From Paracraurococcus lichenis (GTDB lineage: Bacteria > Pseudomonadota > Alphaproteobacteria > Acetobacterales > Acetobacteraceae), in the NCBI RefSeq assembly GCF_030657435.1, contig NZ_JAUTWS010000001.1, forward strand, positions 62,001 to 126,000: 64,000 bases of DNA, given 5' to 3'. Below the pieces are notes generated by a model. That model saw only the letters and a list, made by a program, of their open reading frames with translations. It did not search any database and was not told the origin of the DNA. This document shows positions 23,700-32,197 of this stretch, piece by piece; position 1 is the first letter of the stretch, and the number at the start of each line of letters is the position of its first letter. The position numbers were made by a program, and so were the translations under genes.

Positions 23700-26684
23700 A
23701 TGGTGCACTACCGGCCTGGCCGCATCCGGTTCCGCATCCGCCTGGCCAGCCAGCGCGACGAGCCCTTCTTCGCCGAAGGCGAGAGCCTGCCCTACCGGCC
23801 GAAGCCCGGCCGCCCCGCCCGCGTCATCACCCGCAAGGAGGAGGCCGAAAGCCATGCCGCCTGGTCGCGGGCGCGGCTCGGGCAGTCGCTGCGCGGCCGC
23901 TTCAGCGGGGAGGAGGCCGCCGGCATCGGGCTCTACGGCATCCTGCTCAGCCTGATGCTGGGCCGGCAATGGGCCGGACATGCCAATACGGAGGAGAGCG
24001 CCTCCGACGCCGTCAAGGCCGCGCCCGTCATGGCACGCGGCGGGTCCGACGTGGCGGCGCAGCATGCGGAGGCGGTGCTGCGGGCGGCCGCGGGCGACGA
24101 GGCGACGGAGGGCGCGGCGGCGGTGCCGGGCGCGGCGCCGGCCGCCGGCCCGCATGGCTCGGGCGGCTTCGCGGCGACGGCGCTCGCCTCGGCCGAGGCG
24201 GTGGTCATGACCGTGCTCGGCCTGCCGGAGGCGAAGGCCGAGACGGCGCCGCGGGTATTGAGCGCGGTGGTGCAGGGCGGCGCCGAGGACGCGCCCTACG
24301 ACCCGGGTGCCGACCTGGTGCGGGAGGCCTCGCCCGCCGCGGCGCGGGCGGAGGCGGCAAAGGCCGCGGCGCTGACGCTGCGGGCCGCGCAGGTGGAGGC
24401 GGCCACCAAGGCGGTGCAGGCGAACGACGCCGCGGCCGCGCCGGACCGGGTGGAGGCTGCGCCGGCCAAGGCGGCGGTGGCCCCGGCGCCGGAGCCGGTG
24501 AGCGCGCCGGTCGCGGTGGCGCGCAGCCAGCCCGCGGCGCGGTCGGAGGACTCGTCCTCGGTGCTGCGGACCGCGACGGTCGTAGACCCGGCACAGGGGC
24601 ATGCCGGGCAGGAGGGCAGCGCCCAGGCCGGCCTCGCCCGCGCGGCCGATCCGGCGTCGATGCTGGCCGTGGCGAATGGGCAGGCGAAGACGGCGGCGGA
24701 CCTGTCCGACCTGTCGGGCAGCGGCGATGTCGGCCTCGCGCTGGCGAAGACGGCCCAGGTCAAGGCGGCGCAGGCGCATGCGGTGGCCACTGCGGCGGAG
24801 AGCGCCGCCGTGAAGGCGACCGCCGAGGTGGCGGCCGGCAATGCGACGCAACTGGCCGAGACCGCCAAGGCGGCGGTCGACACCGCCGCCGCGTCCAAGG
24901 CCGGCACGGCCGTGGATGCGACCGCCGCGAAGGCGGCCGGTGTTGCGGCGGCGACGGACCATGCCGTGGCGGCCGGCACGACCCTCTCGGCCAAGGCCGG
25001 CACCGCGGCCGCGGGTGCCACGACCGGCCTTGCTGCGACGGCCGCCGGCAGCCTCGGCGCGGCGGATCCCGGCGCGACGGCCCTGGCCGGGAAGGCAGCC
25101 ACGGCGGCGGACGCCACCGCCGCCAAGGTCGTGGCCGTGGCGGGCGGCGCGACGGCGTCGGTGGACGCGACGACCGGCAAGGCTGCCGGGGCGGCGCCCA
25201 CCGTTCCGGCAACCGGCGAGGCGCATCAGGCCGCGGGCGCGGACAGCACCGGCAAGACGGCTGCGGATCCGGGCCATGCCTCGGCGGTCGGCACGCTTGC
25301 GACGACGACGGCGGACACCGCGGTCAAGGCGGTCGCGGCGGTGGTGGGGACCATCACCGGCACGGCCGCCGCGGCGGCGACCGGTGTTCCGGCGACGGGC
25401 GACACGCACCTGGCGGCGGCCGCGGACGGTGCCGTGAAGGTCGCGCCGGCAGCGGGCAGCGCATCGGCGGCGCCGGCGGATGCCGGGGGCAAGGCGGCTG
25501 CCCTGGTCGACGGCGTCGTCTCGAAGGTCGTCGAGGTGGCGAGTGGCGTCGCGGCCACGGGCGAGGCGCATGCCGCCGCGCCGGCCGCGGTGGCGGCGGG
25601 CAGCGCACCGACACCTGCCGAGACGCATGCGGCCTCGTCGCCGGATACCCCCGGCACGGCGGCCGCAGGCGTGGGGACGGCCATCGGCAAGATCGCCGCG
25701 GCGGCGACCGACCTCCTGGCCACGCCCGAGGCACACGCGGCCGCGCCGGCGGAGAGCGCGGGCAAGGCGGTCGAGGTGGCCAGCAGCCATGCGGCCGCGC
25801 CATCGGACCCTGCCGACAAGGTGGCTGACGTGGCAGGCACCCTGCCGGTTGCGGCGGAGGCGCATGCCGCCGCGGCGACGGGCACACCGAGCGCACCGGC
25901 GGATGCCGCGGCCGGCAAGGCGGCCGAGGTGGTCGCCAGTCTGCCGGCTGCGGTGGAGACCCATGCCGCCGCAGCAGCGGGCACCCCGAGCGCACCGGCG
26001 GAGGCCGTGGCCGGCAAGGCGGCCGAGGTGGTCGCCAGCCTCCCGGTGGCCACCGACACGCATGCGGCGCCGGTGCCCGCGGATCCACCTGCCGCGGCGG
26101 CCACGGGCCATGCGGGCACCGAGGCGCCCGCATCCGCCGGAGCGGGCAGCAGCGCGCATGCTGGCGCAACGCCGGCCGAGACCGGGCACGCCTCCGCGCA
26201 GGCCGTCGATGCGGCGCATGTGGTCCTCGCCACGGCGACCGGGACGGAGCCCGCGGTCCAGGGGCCGGCCACGCCTGCCGCCGCCCCCGCGCCGGCGGAT
26301 CCCGCCGGGGCGGCGAAGGGTCTGGCTACCGTGCCTGCCGAGACCGGGCATTCGGCACCGGCTGCCAAGGTCGCCGACGTCGCGCCGGCACCCGCCCATG
26401 CGGCGACCGAGGCCACCACCGTGCCGCCCGCGCATCCCGCCACCGACCTGGCCACCGCGCTGGATCCGGCCCAGGCGGCGCTGCCGGTGACGCTGCATGC
26501 GGACACGTCGTCGGCCGCGACGGACCATGCGGCGCAGGACTTCGTGCTGGCCGGCCCGGTGCCGGATGCCGCGCATCCCTTGCTCGACACCACGGTCCTG
26601 ACGACGGACCTGGCCGTGCATGACAGCGACCACGCCGCGCTGGCGCTGCATGGCGTGGCGATGAAGGACGCGGTCCTCGCCTGA
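23700..26684 (+). CDS. Large alanine-rich repeat protein
   Basis: A 994-residue protein of unknown function; Ala makes up an extreme share, with Thr, Val, Gly, Pro, Lys and His as minor residues. The N-terminus (1-70) is basic and normal in composition (GRIRFRIRLASQRDEPFF). A single hydrophobic segment follows at about 74-92 (IGLYGILLSLMLGRQWA). Beyond residue 100 it is low-complexity, with irregular repeats containing GKAAEVVASLP, ETHAA, GEAHAAA and TGxPATG. Two adjacent 33-residue repeats are nearly identical (25881-26078). The last 60 residues are again less repetitive (DFVLAGPVPDAAHPLLDTTVLTTDL). GAGGGG precedes the ATG. It could be a membrane-anchored filament or cell-envelope spacer protein; PHA-granule or histone-like roles are alternatives. 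Third-position GC supports this frame over the open antisense one. Confidence 0.75.
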   Translation: MVHYRPGRIRFRIRLASQRDEPFFAEGESLPYRPKPGRPARVITRKEEAESHAAWSRARLGQSLRGRFSGEEAAGIGLYGILLSLMLGRQWAGHANTEESASDAVKAAPVMARGGSDVAAQHAEAVLRAAAGDEATEGAAAVPGAAPAAGPHGSGGFAATALASAEAVVMTVLGLPEAKAETAPRVLSAVVQGGAEDAPYDPGADLVREASPAAARAEAAKAAALTLRAAQVEAATKAVQANDAAAAPDRVEAAPAKAAVAPAPEPVSAPVAVARSQPAARSEDSSSVLRTATVVDPAQGHAGQEGSAQAGLARAADPASMLAVANGQAKTAADLSDLSGSGDVGLALAKTAQVKAAQAHAVATAAESAAVKATAEVAAGNATQLAETAKAAVDTAAASKAGTAVDATAAKAAGVAAATDHAVAAGTTLSAKAGTAAAGATTGLAATAAGSLGAADPGATALAGKAATAADATAAKVVAVAGGATASVDATTGKAAGAAPTVPATGEAHQAAGADSTGKTAADPGHASAVGTLATTTADTAVKAVAAVVGTITGTAAAAATGVPATGDTHLAAAADGAVKVAPAAGSASAAPADAGGKAAALVDGVVSKVVEVASGVAATGEAHAAAPAAVAAGSAPTPAETHAASSPDTPGTAAAGVGTAIGKIAAAATDLLATPEAHAAAPAESAGKAVEVASSHAAAPSDPADKVADVAGTLPVAAEAHAAAATGTPSAPADAAAGKAAEVVASLPAAVETHAAAAAGTPSAPAEAVAGKAAEVVASLPVATDTHAAPVPADPPAAAATGHAGTEAPASAGAGSSAHAGATPAETGHASAQAVDAAHVVLATATGTEPAVQGPATPAAAPAPADPAGAAKGLATVPAETGHSAPAAKVADVAPAPAHAATEATTVPPAHPATDLATALDPAQAALPVTLHADTSSAATDHAAQDFVLAGPVPDAAHPLLDTTVLTTDLAVHDSDHAALALHGVAMKDAVLA
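25881..26078 (+). repeat. 99-nt tandem repeat, two copies
   Basis: Two adjacent 99-base units (25881-25979 and 25980-26078) encode GTPSAPAD/E...GKAAEVVASLP...THAA. DNA identity is high over the first two-thirds of the unit and drops toward the end of the second copy, which indicates recent in-frame duplication. Degenerate relatives of the unit occur upstream in the same gene. Confidence 0.8.
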
Positions 26685-26693
26685 CCGCAAGGC

Positions 26694-28358
26694 TCAGCCG
26701 TAGGAGACGGGGGTCTCCGTCCCGCGGCTGAGTTCCCGCGGCACCTCCCGGCCGGTGGCGAGGTAGGCCAGCGCCTCCGCCACCCGGATGCCGTCCACGC
26801 CGGCGGAGAGGATGCCGCCGGCATAGCCCGCGCCCTCGCCGGCGGGGAACAGGCCGGCGGTGTTCACGCTCTGCAGGTCGGGGCCGCGCCGGATGCGGAT
26901 GGGGCTGCTGGTGCGGGTCTCGACGCCGGTCATCACCGCATCCGCGCGGGCGAAGCCGGGAAGCTGCGCATCGAAGGCGACCAGCGCCTCCCGCATGGCC
27001 TCCACCGCGAAATCGGGCAGGCAGCGCGCGAGGTCGGTCGGCGTTACGCCCGGCCTGTAGCTCGGCTCGACCTCGCCGAGCGCCGTGCTGGCGCGGCCCG
27101 CGAGGAAATCGCCGACAAGCTGGCCCGGCGCGCGGTAGCCGCCGCCGCCGGCCTCATAGGCCAGGCTCTCCCACCTGCGCTGGAAGTCCACGCCGGCGAG
27201 GACGTGGTCGGGGTAGTCGCTCGGAGAAATGCCGACGACGATGCCGGCATTGGCGTTGAACTCGGCGCGGCTGTACTGGCTCATGCCATTGGTCACGACG
27301 CGGCCGGGCTCGCTGGTCGCGGCCACCACGCGGCCGCCGGGGCACATGCAGAAGCTGTAGACGCTGCGGCCGTTGCGGCAGTGGTGCACCAGCTTGTAGT
27401 CGGCCGCGCCGAGCAGCCGGTTGCCGGCATTCGCGCCGAAGCGGGCGCGGTCGATCATCGATTGTGGATGCTCGATGCGCACGCCGATGCTGAAGGGCTT
27501 GGCTTCCAGGAACACGCCGCGGTCGCGCAGCATGGCGAAGGTGTCGCGCGCGCTATGGCCGATGGCGAGCACGACCTGGTCGGTGCGGAGCGTCCCGCCA
27601 TCCTCCAGCACCACGCCGCGCACGCGGCGCCGGCCCGCCGCGTCCGTCTCGACGACCAGGTCCATCACCCTGGTGCCGAAGCGGTACTCGCCGCCCAGCG
27701 CCTCGATCTGCGCGCGGATGCTCTCGACCATCGTCACCAGGCGGAAGGTGCCGATATGCGGCTTGGAGACGGTGAGGATCTCCTCGGGCGCGCCGGCCTT
27801 GACGAACTCGGTCAGCACCTTGCGGCCGTAGAAGCGCGGGTCCTTGATGCCGGAGTAGAGCTTGCCGTCGGAGAAGGTGCCGGCGCCGCCCTCGCCGAAT
27901 TGCACGTTGCTCTCGGGCGTCAGCACGCCGCGCCGCCAGAGCGCCCAGGTGTCCTTGGTCCGCTCGCGCACCAGCCTGCCGCGCTCGAGGATGATGGGGC
28001 GGAAGCCCATCTGCGCCAGGACCAGCGCCGCCATCAGCCCGCAGGGGCCGGTGCCGATGACGACGGGGCGTGGCAGCCCCTCCGGCGCGCGGGCCACGAA
28101 TTGGTACCGTGTGTCGGGCGCTGGGCCGATGCGCGGGTCGCCGGCATGGCGCCGCAGCAGCGCGGCTTCGTCCGCCACTGCCAGGTCCAGGGTATAGACC
28201 AGCACGATCGCCCGCGGGTTCCGTGCGTCGTAGCCGCGGCGGAAGACCGTGAGGCTCTCGAGCGCCGCATCGGGGATGCCGAGGCGCTGCAGGATGGCGG
28301 GGCGGAGCGCCGTCTCCGGATGGTTCAGCGGCAGGCGAAGCTCGGTGAGGCGGATCAT
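26694..28358 (-). CDS. NAD(P)/FAD-dependent oxidoreductase (COG2509 type)
   Basis: A 554-residue flavoprotein of the uncharacterised FAD-dependent dehydrogenase group. An N-terminal 90-residue domain (MIRLTELRLPLNHPE...) characteristic of this group precedes the FAD-binding motif VIGTGPCGLMAAL (100-112). The block NVQFGEGGAGTFSDGKL follows, then CMCPGGRVVAATSEPGRVVTNGMS. The C-terminal GLFPAGEGAGYAGGILSAGVDGI closes the FAD site. The reaction is unknown. ATG 28358 starts the N-terminal domain correctly. The gene converges with the alanine-rich protein gene (9 bases apart) and is divergent from an aldo/keto reductase. Confidence 0.88.
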   Translation of the reverse strand: MIRLTELRLPLNHPETALRPAILQRLGIPDAALESLTVFRRGYDARNPRAIVLVYTLDLAVADEAALLRRHAGDPRIGPAPDTRYQFVARAPEGLPRPVVIGTGPCGLMAALVLAQMGFRPIILERGRLVRERTKDTWALWRRGVLTPESNVQFGEGGAGTFSDGKLYSGIKDPRFYGRKVLTEFVKAGAPEEILTVSKPHIGTFRLVTMVESIRAQIEALGGEYRFGTRVMDLVVETDAAGRRRVRGVVLEDGGTLRTDQVVLAIGHSARDTFAMLRDRGVFLEAKPFSIGVRIEHPQSMIDRARFGANAGNRLLGAADYKLVHHCRNGRSVYSFCMCPGGRVVAATSEPGRVVTNGMSQYSRAEFNANAGIVVGISPSDYPDHVLAGVDFQRRWESLAYEAGGGGYRAPGQLVGDFLAGRASTALGEVEPSYRPGVTPTDLARCLPDFAVEAMREALVAFDAQLPGFARADAVMTGVETRTSSPIRIRRGPDLQSVNTAGLFPAGEGAGYAGGILSAGVDGIRVAEALAYLATGREVPRELSRGTETPVSYG

Positions 28359-28501
28359 GGGTCTCGGGGCTGCGGTGGACCGGCGGGCGGGCCCGGGCAA
28401 TGGTGCGTGGTGACGGCGCCTGCTGTAGCGGCCGGCGGCCCCGGCTGGAACAGGCGCGGCCGGGCCATGGCGGCACCGAAGCGCGAGGGGAGGGACAGGC
28501 G

Positions 28502-29467
28502 ATGGAACAGCGCGTGCTGGGGCGGACGGGGCTGAAGGTCTCGGCGCTGGGCTACGGGGCCGGGGCGGTGGGCGGGCTGATGGTCCGCGGCACCCCGGAT
28601 GAGCAGGAGCGCAGCCTGGCCCGGGCCTTCGAGGCCGGCATCACCTATGTGGACACCGCCGCGCTCTACGGCAATGGCGAGTCCGAGCGGAACCTCGGCC
28701 GGGCGCTGAAGGCTCTGGGCGCGCGGCCGCTGCTCGGCACCAAGGTGCGGCTGCCCGCCGGGACGCGCGGCGACATCGGCGCTGCCATCGCGGCCTCGCT
28801 GGAGGCGAGCCTGCAGCGGCTGGGGCGGGACAGCGTCGACCTGTTCCAGCTCCACGACGACATCGGCGGGGCGGAGGGGCTGACCACCGCCCAGGTGCTG
28901 GAGGAGGCGCTGCCCGCCCTGCAGCGGCTGCGCGAGCAGGGGAAGACGCGCTTCCTCGGGATCACCGCGCTCGGCGCGGTGCCGGCGCTGCGGGCGGTGC
29001 TGGAGAGTGGGGCCTTCGACACCGCGCAGGTCCCCTTCAACGCGCTCAACCCGAGCTGGCTGGCGCCGGCCCATGCCGGCGTCGCGGGACAGGATTTTGG
29101 CCAGTTGGGCAAGGTCGCGGCGGCGCATGGGGTGGGGATGATCGGCATCCGCATCCTGGCGGCCGGGGCGCTGACGGGCTCGGCCGAGCGGCATCCGGTG
29201 GCGATGCAGTCCGTGCCGCCCATCGCCTCCGGCCCCAGCTTCGCGGCCGATGTCGCCGCCGCGCTGCGGCTGCGGCCGCTGGTGGAGGAGGGCATCGCCG
29301 GCTCGCTGGCCGAGCTTGCGCTTCGCTACGCCATTTTCGCGCCTGGGATGGGCTGCGCCCTGATCGGCACGGCCTCGGTCGGGCAGTTGGAGGCGGCGAT
29401 CGCGGCGGCGGAGGCGGGGCCGCTGCCTGCCGCGGCGGTGGAGCGCATCGGCGCGCTGCTGGCGTGA
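28502..29467 (+). CDS. Aldo/keto reductase
   Basis: A 321-residue TIM-barrel oxidoreductase. The start EQRVLGRTGLKVSALGYGAGAVGG is that of the AKR5/galactose-dehydrogenase-like group. The catalytic tetrad is visible as Asp51 and Tyr56 in DTAALYG, Lys in LGTKVRL (about 81) and His in FQLHDDIGG (about 117). It reduces or oxidises a sugar, lactone or aldehyde with NAD(P). GAGGGGAGGGACAGG lies just before the ATG. The stop overlaps the GTG of the EamA transporter gene (GTGA), so they form an operon. Confidence 0.9.
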   Translation: MEQRVLGRTGLKVSALGYGAGAVGGLMVRGTPDEQERSLARAFEAGITYVDTAALYGNGESERNLGRALKALGARPLLGTKVRLPAGTRGDIGAAIAASLEASLQRLGRDSVDLFQLHDDIGGAEGLTTAQVLEEALPALQRLREQGKTRFLGITALGAVPALRAVLESGAFDTAQVPFNALNPSWLAPAHAGVAGQDFGQLGKVAAAHGVGMIGIRILAAGALTGSAERHPVAMQSVPPIASGPSFAADVAAALRLRPLVEEGIAGSLAELALRYAIFAPGMGCALIGTASVGQLEAAIAAAEAGPLPAAAVERIGALLA

Positions 29468-30372
29468 GCGCCGCGACCGAGGCGCGCGCCGCCGCCCCGC
29501 CGCTCCGGGGCTTCGCCTTCCTCGGCGTCACGGCCTTCGCCTGGGGGCTGAACTGGCCGGTGATGAAGCTGCTGATGCGGGACTGGCCGCCCTATGCCTT
29601 CCGCATCTTCGCGGCGCTGGGGGCGGTCGGGCTGCTGATGGCGGTGGCGCGGGCGCAGGGTGATGGGCTGTGGCCGCGGCGGGACCAATGGGGGCGGCTG
29701 GTCGTCAGTTCCGTGCTGAACGTCTCCGCCTGGTCCGTGGTGGCGCCGCTGTCGCTGTTCTGGCTGGACGCGGCGGAGGCGGCGATCATTGCCTATACCA
29801 TGCCGGTCTGGGCTGTCGTGCTGGCCTGGCCGGTGCTGGGCGAGCGGCCGACCCGGCGGCGGGTGGCGGGGCTCGGCCTCGGCCTGTCCGGCGTGACGCT
29901 GCTGATGGCCGGCGCGCTGGCCGGCGGGGGATGGGCGTCGCTGTGGGGCAAGCTGCCGGGGGCGGCGGCGATCCTGACGACGGCGCTGATGTTCGCGGGC
30001 GGAGCGGTCTTCACCAAGCGCTGGCCGCTGCAGATGGCTCCTGTCCCGCTGGTGGCCTGGCAGATCGCCATCGGGACGCTGCCGGTCTGGGCTATCGCGC
30101 TGGGCTTCGAGAGCCTGGATTTTTCCCGCGTCACCTGGCTGGGCTGGGGATGCCTGGCCTATGTGGCCGTCGTCGCGCAATGCGCGGCCTATCTCGCCTG
30201 GTTCCGGGCGCTGCGCATCCTGCCGGCGGGGACGGCGGCGATCGGCAGCCTGATGATCCCGGTGATCGGGGTCTTCTCCAGCGCTGCCCTGCTGGGGGAG
30301 CCGCTCGGGGTGCGGCATCTGGTGGCCCTGGTGCTGACGCTGGGCGGGGTGGTGCTGGCGGCGAGGGGGTAG
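29464..30372 (+). CDS. EamA/DMT family transporter
   Basis: A 302-residue inner-membrane protein with ten predicted helices in two EamA repeats (about 15-145 and 160-300). Characteristic segments are GVTAFAWGLNWPVMKLLM in helix 1 and ALRILPAGTAAIGSLMIPVIGVFSSAALLGEPLG near the end. DMT proteins of this type export amino acids or other metabolites. It is translationally coupled to the aldo/keto reductase by a GTGA overlap, so the transported compound may be the substrate or product of that enzyme. Confidence 0.9.
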   Translation: MSAATEARAAAPPLRGFAFLGVTAFAWGLNWPVMKLLMRDWPPYAFRIFAALGAVGLLMAVARAQGDGLWPRRDQWGRLVVSSVLNVSAWSVVAPLSLFWLDAAEAAIIAYTMPVWAVVLAWPVLGERPTRRRVAGLGLGLSGVTLLMAGALAGGGWASLWGKLPGAAAILTTALMFAGGAVFTKRWPLQMAPVPLVAWQIAIGTLPVWAIALGFESLDFSRVTWLGWGCLAYVAVVAQCAAYLAWFRALRILPAGTAAIGSLMIPVIGVFSSAALLGEPLGVRHLVALVLTLGGVVLAARG

Positions 30373-30685
30373 GGAGCAACGATGCCATTGCCTCGGCGCC
30401 TGCGAGCGCGCCTTCGGCAAGCTGGCACGATCATGGCCATTGTCCCACGCGATCTCCTGATGATATAGGAATATGGTCAACGCCCCGGGCGCGGCCGGCA
30501 GGGCGGACCGGGCGATCGATAAAGGCGCTCAATTCCTAAATTCTAAAATGCCTTTTCTGAAAACCCTTGAATTTGCAGCAAAGGTGGCAGAAAGGACCGG
30601 ATCGGACTCAGCTCTCTTGAGCCGAATTCAGCCGGCTTGGGTGGCATTGATTGTATTTTTTCCTATTCTGCCCAACTCCTGGGTT

Positions 30686-30723
30686 CCAATGGCCGTTGGA
30701 CGCAGTGCGTCCAACCCCATTGG
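30686..30723. repeat. Long hairpin, arms 17-18 nt
   Basis: The outer arms CCAATGG/CCATTGG and inner arms GTTGGACGC/GCGTCCAAC pair around a three-base AGT loop, with only a small bulge (two C against one C) between them. It is far stronger than expected by chance and lies between convergent genes, where it may stop transcription or be a repeat-family element. Confidence 0.75.
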
Positions 30724-30732
30724 CGGGGAAGT

Positions 30733-30757
30733 GCAGAGGGGGCAGGGCCCCCTCTGC
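30733..30757. terminator. Perfect 11-bp hairpin after the quinone oxidoreductase gene
   Basis: GCAGAGGGGGC and GCCCCCTCTGC are separated by AGG, giving a perfect 11-base-pair stem. It starts three bases beyond the minus-strand stop at 30761 and could serve both convergent transcripts. There is no T-tract, so efficiency is uncertain. Confidence 0.6.
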
Positions 30758-30760
30758 GTC

Positions 30761-31735
30761 TCAGCACTCCAGCACGATCTTCCCGAAATGCGCATTGGCC
30801 TGCATGTGCGCGAGCGCCTGCGCTGCCTCGGCCAGCGGGAAGACCTTGTCCACCGGCAGCCGCAGCCGGCCCGCCTCCACCGCGCCCCAGAGGTCGGCGC
30901 GCATGCGGCGGTTGATCTCCCGCACTTCCTCGACGCTCCGCGTGCGGAAGGTCACGCCGATGTAGCTGATGCGCCGCAGCGCATGCAGGTCGAAGTCGAA
31001 CTCGCCCTTCGCCCCGCCGAGCCGCCCGACATTCACGATCCGCCCGAGGATGGCGCAGGCGCGCAGGTTGGCATTGGCGACGCTGGCCGAAACCTGGTCC
31101 ACGATGACCTCGACGCCGCGGCCCCCGGTCGCCTCCAGCACCCGCTCGGGCCAGGCCGCGTCGCCGGTGTCCACCGCCAGGTCGCAGCCGAACTCGGCGA
31201 AGCGCGCCCGCGCCGCCGGGTTGCGCGAGCCGCCGAGGACCAGCTTCGCGCCCATGGCCCTGGCGATCTGCATGCCCATCAGCCCGACGCCGGAACTCGC
31301 GCCCTGGATGAGGATGCTCTCGCCGGCCGCGAGCCTGCCATTGGTCACCACCGCATCGTGCATGGTCTGCAGCGCGACGGGCAGGGTCGCCGCCTGAACC
31401 CAGCCCATATTGGCGTCCGGCAGCGGGCTGCAGCGGCCCCAGTCGGCGACGGCGTATTCGGCATAGCCGCCCGAGCCGCTGGCCATCACCCGCATGCCAG
31501 GGCGGATATGGCCGGGCACCTCGGCCCCCACCGCCGCGACCTCGCCGGCGAATTCCAGGCCGAGGATGGTCCCGGCGCCGCCCATGCGCCCATGCGCCTG
31601 GCCGGCGGCGACGCCGAGATCGGCGCGGTTCAGCCCGGCGGCGCGCACGCGCACCAGCACCTCCTGCGGGCCGGGTTGCGGCTCCGGCAGGTCGCGGACC
31701 TGCACGCCCTGTTCGGTGACGATGGCGGCCTTCAT
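30761..31735 (-). CDS. Quinone oxidoreductase-like zinc-free MDR
   Basis: A 324-residue medium-chain reductase. The start MKAAIVTEQGVQVRDLPEPQPGPQEVLVRV and AGLNRADL are typical of quinone oxidoreductase (QOR, PIG3-like) proteins; the zinc-ligand Cys and His residues of alcohol dehydrogenases are absent. The NADPH loop is QGASSGVGLMGMQIA near 182-196. It reduces quinones or enones with NADPH. It is the last gene of a minus-strand series starting at the ParA-like gene, 36 bases after the GNAT gene at 31772, and is followed by strong hairpins. Confidence 0.9.
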   Translation of the reverse strand: MKAAIVTEQGVQVRDLPEPQPGPQEVLVRVRAAGLNRADLGVAAGQAHGRMGGAGTILGLEFAGEVAAVGAEVPGHIRPGMRVMASGSGGYAEYAVADWGRCSPLPDANMGWVQAATLPVALQTMHDAVVTNGRLAAGESILIQGASSGVGLMGMQIARAMGAKLVLGGSRNPAARARFAEFGCDLAVDTGDAAWPERVLEATGGRGVEVIVDQVSASVANANLRACAILGRIVNVGRLGGAKGEFDFDLHALRRISYIGVTFRTRSVEEVREINRRMRADLWGAVEAGRLRLPVDKVFPLAEAAQALAHMQANAHFGKIVLEC

Positions 31736-31771
31736 GGCATCTCCCCCTGGCGAGTCGGCGGGGAGTGGACC

Positions 31772-32197
31772 TCAGAACCGCTTCGCGAACCAGTACCGCA
31801 CGGCGCCCGGGGGCATGTCCTCCACCCGGCCGACCTCGGCAAAGCCCTGGCGGCGGTAGAAATCCGGCGCCTGGAAGGACCAGGTATTGAGGTGGACGCC
31901 GACGCAGCCATGCTCCCGCGCCAGCGCCTCGGCCGCCGCCAGCAGCCGCGCGCCGAGGCCCTGCCGCCGCAGCCCCTCGGCGACCCAGAGCCAGTCGACA
32001 TAGACCCAGCCCCAGGCGAGTTCGCATTTCGCGCCGCCCTGCACCGTGCCGGCCGCGTCGCGCGCCAGGATCCAGCGCGCCGCGCCGCGCAGCCGCCCAT
32101 AGGCGGCGCGGTTGTAGGCGCCGAGGCCCTTGCCGACCGCCGCCCGGTCCTCCCGCGAGGGGGTCGCGGTGACCTCCAGCGCCAGCCCGGCCGTCAC
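31772..32197 (-). CDS. GNAT family N-acetyltransferase
   Basis: A 141-residue acetyltransferase. The acetyl-CoA loop is RRQGLGARLLAAAEALA (motif A, R-x-x-G-x-G), and the strand before it is VYVDWLWVAEGL. The C-terminal part FQAPDFYRRQGFAEVGRV is the usual motif B. It is a close paralogue of the next upstream gene (shared WLWxxxxxRxxGxG, SFQAPxF, RxxxMPxG). Start and stop overlap by ATGA with that gene. The acyl acceptor is not known. Confidence 0.88.
   Translation of the reverse strand: MTAGLALEVTATPSREDRAAVGKGLGAYNRAAYGRLRGAARWILARDAAGTVQGGAKCELAWGWVYVDWLWVAEGLRRQGLGARLLAAAEALAREHGCVGVHLNTWSFQAPDFYRRQGFAEVGRVEDMPPGAVRYWFAKRF

Larger units (their letters stand above)
30373..30760. other. 388-base convergent intergenic region with low-GC patch and two hairpins
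   Basis: The region lies between the convergent EamA and quinone oxidoreductase genes. Its central part, about 30515-30690, is visibly poorer in GC (near half) than the rest of the window and contains ATTCCTAAATTCTAAAATG and a TATTTTTTCC run. Two strong hairpins follow at 30686-30723 and 30733-30757. An open frame starting at ATG 30549 gives MPFLKTLEFAAKVAERTG and onward but runs through both hairpins into the antisense of the next gene, with no ribosome site. I see no confident gene; this may be a remnant of transferred DNA. Confidence 0.55.

Noticed and set aside
25881..26078. CRISPR-like direct repeats
   Set aside because: The 99-base units are adjacent without spacers and lie in frame inside a coding sequence.
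23619..26690. 1023-codon open frame antisense to the alanine-rich protein gene
   Set aside because: It encodes an Arg/Gly/His-rich sequence without domains. Ribosome site and third-position GC support the plus-strand frame, though the repetitive nature makes this less absolute than elsewhere.
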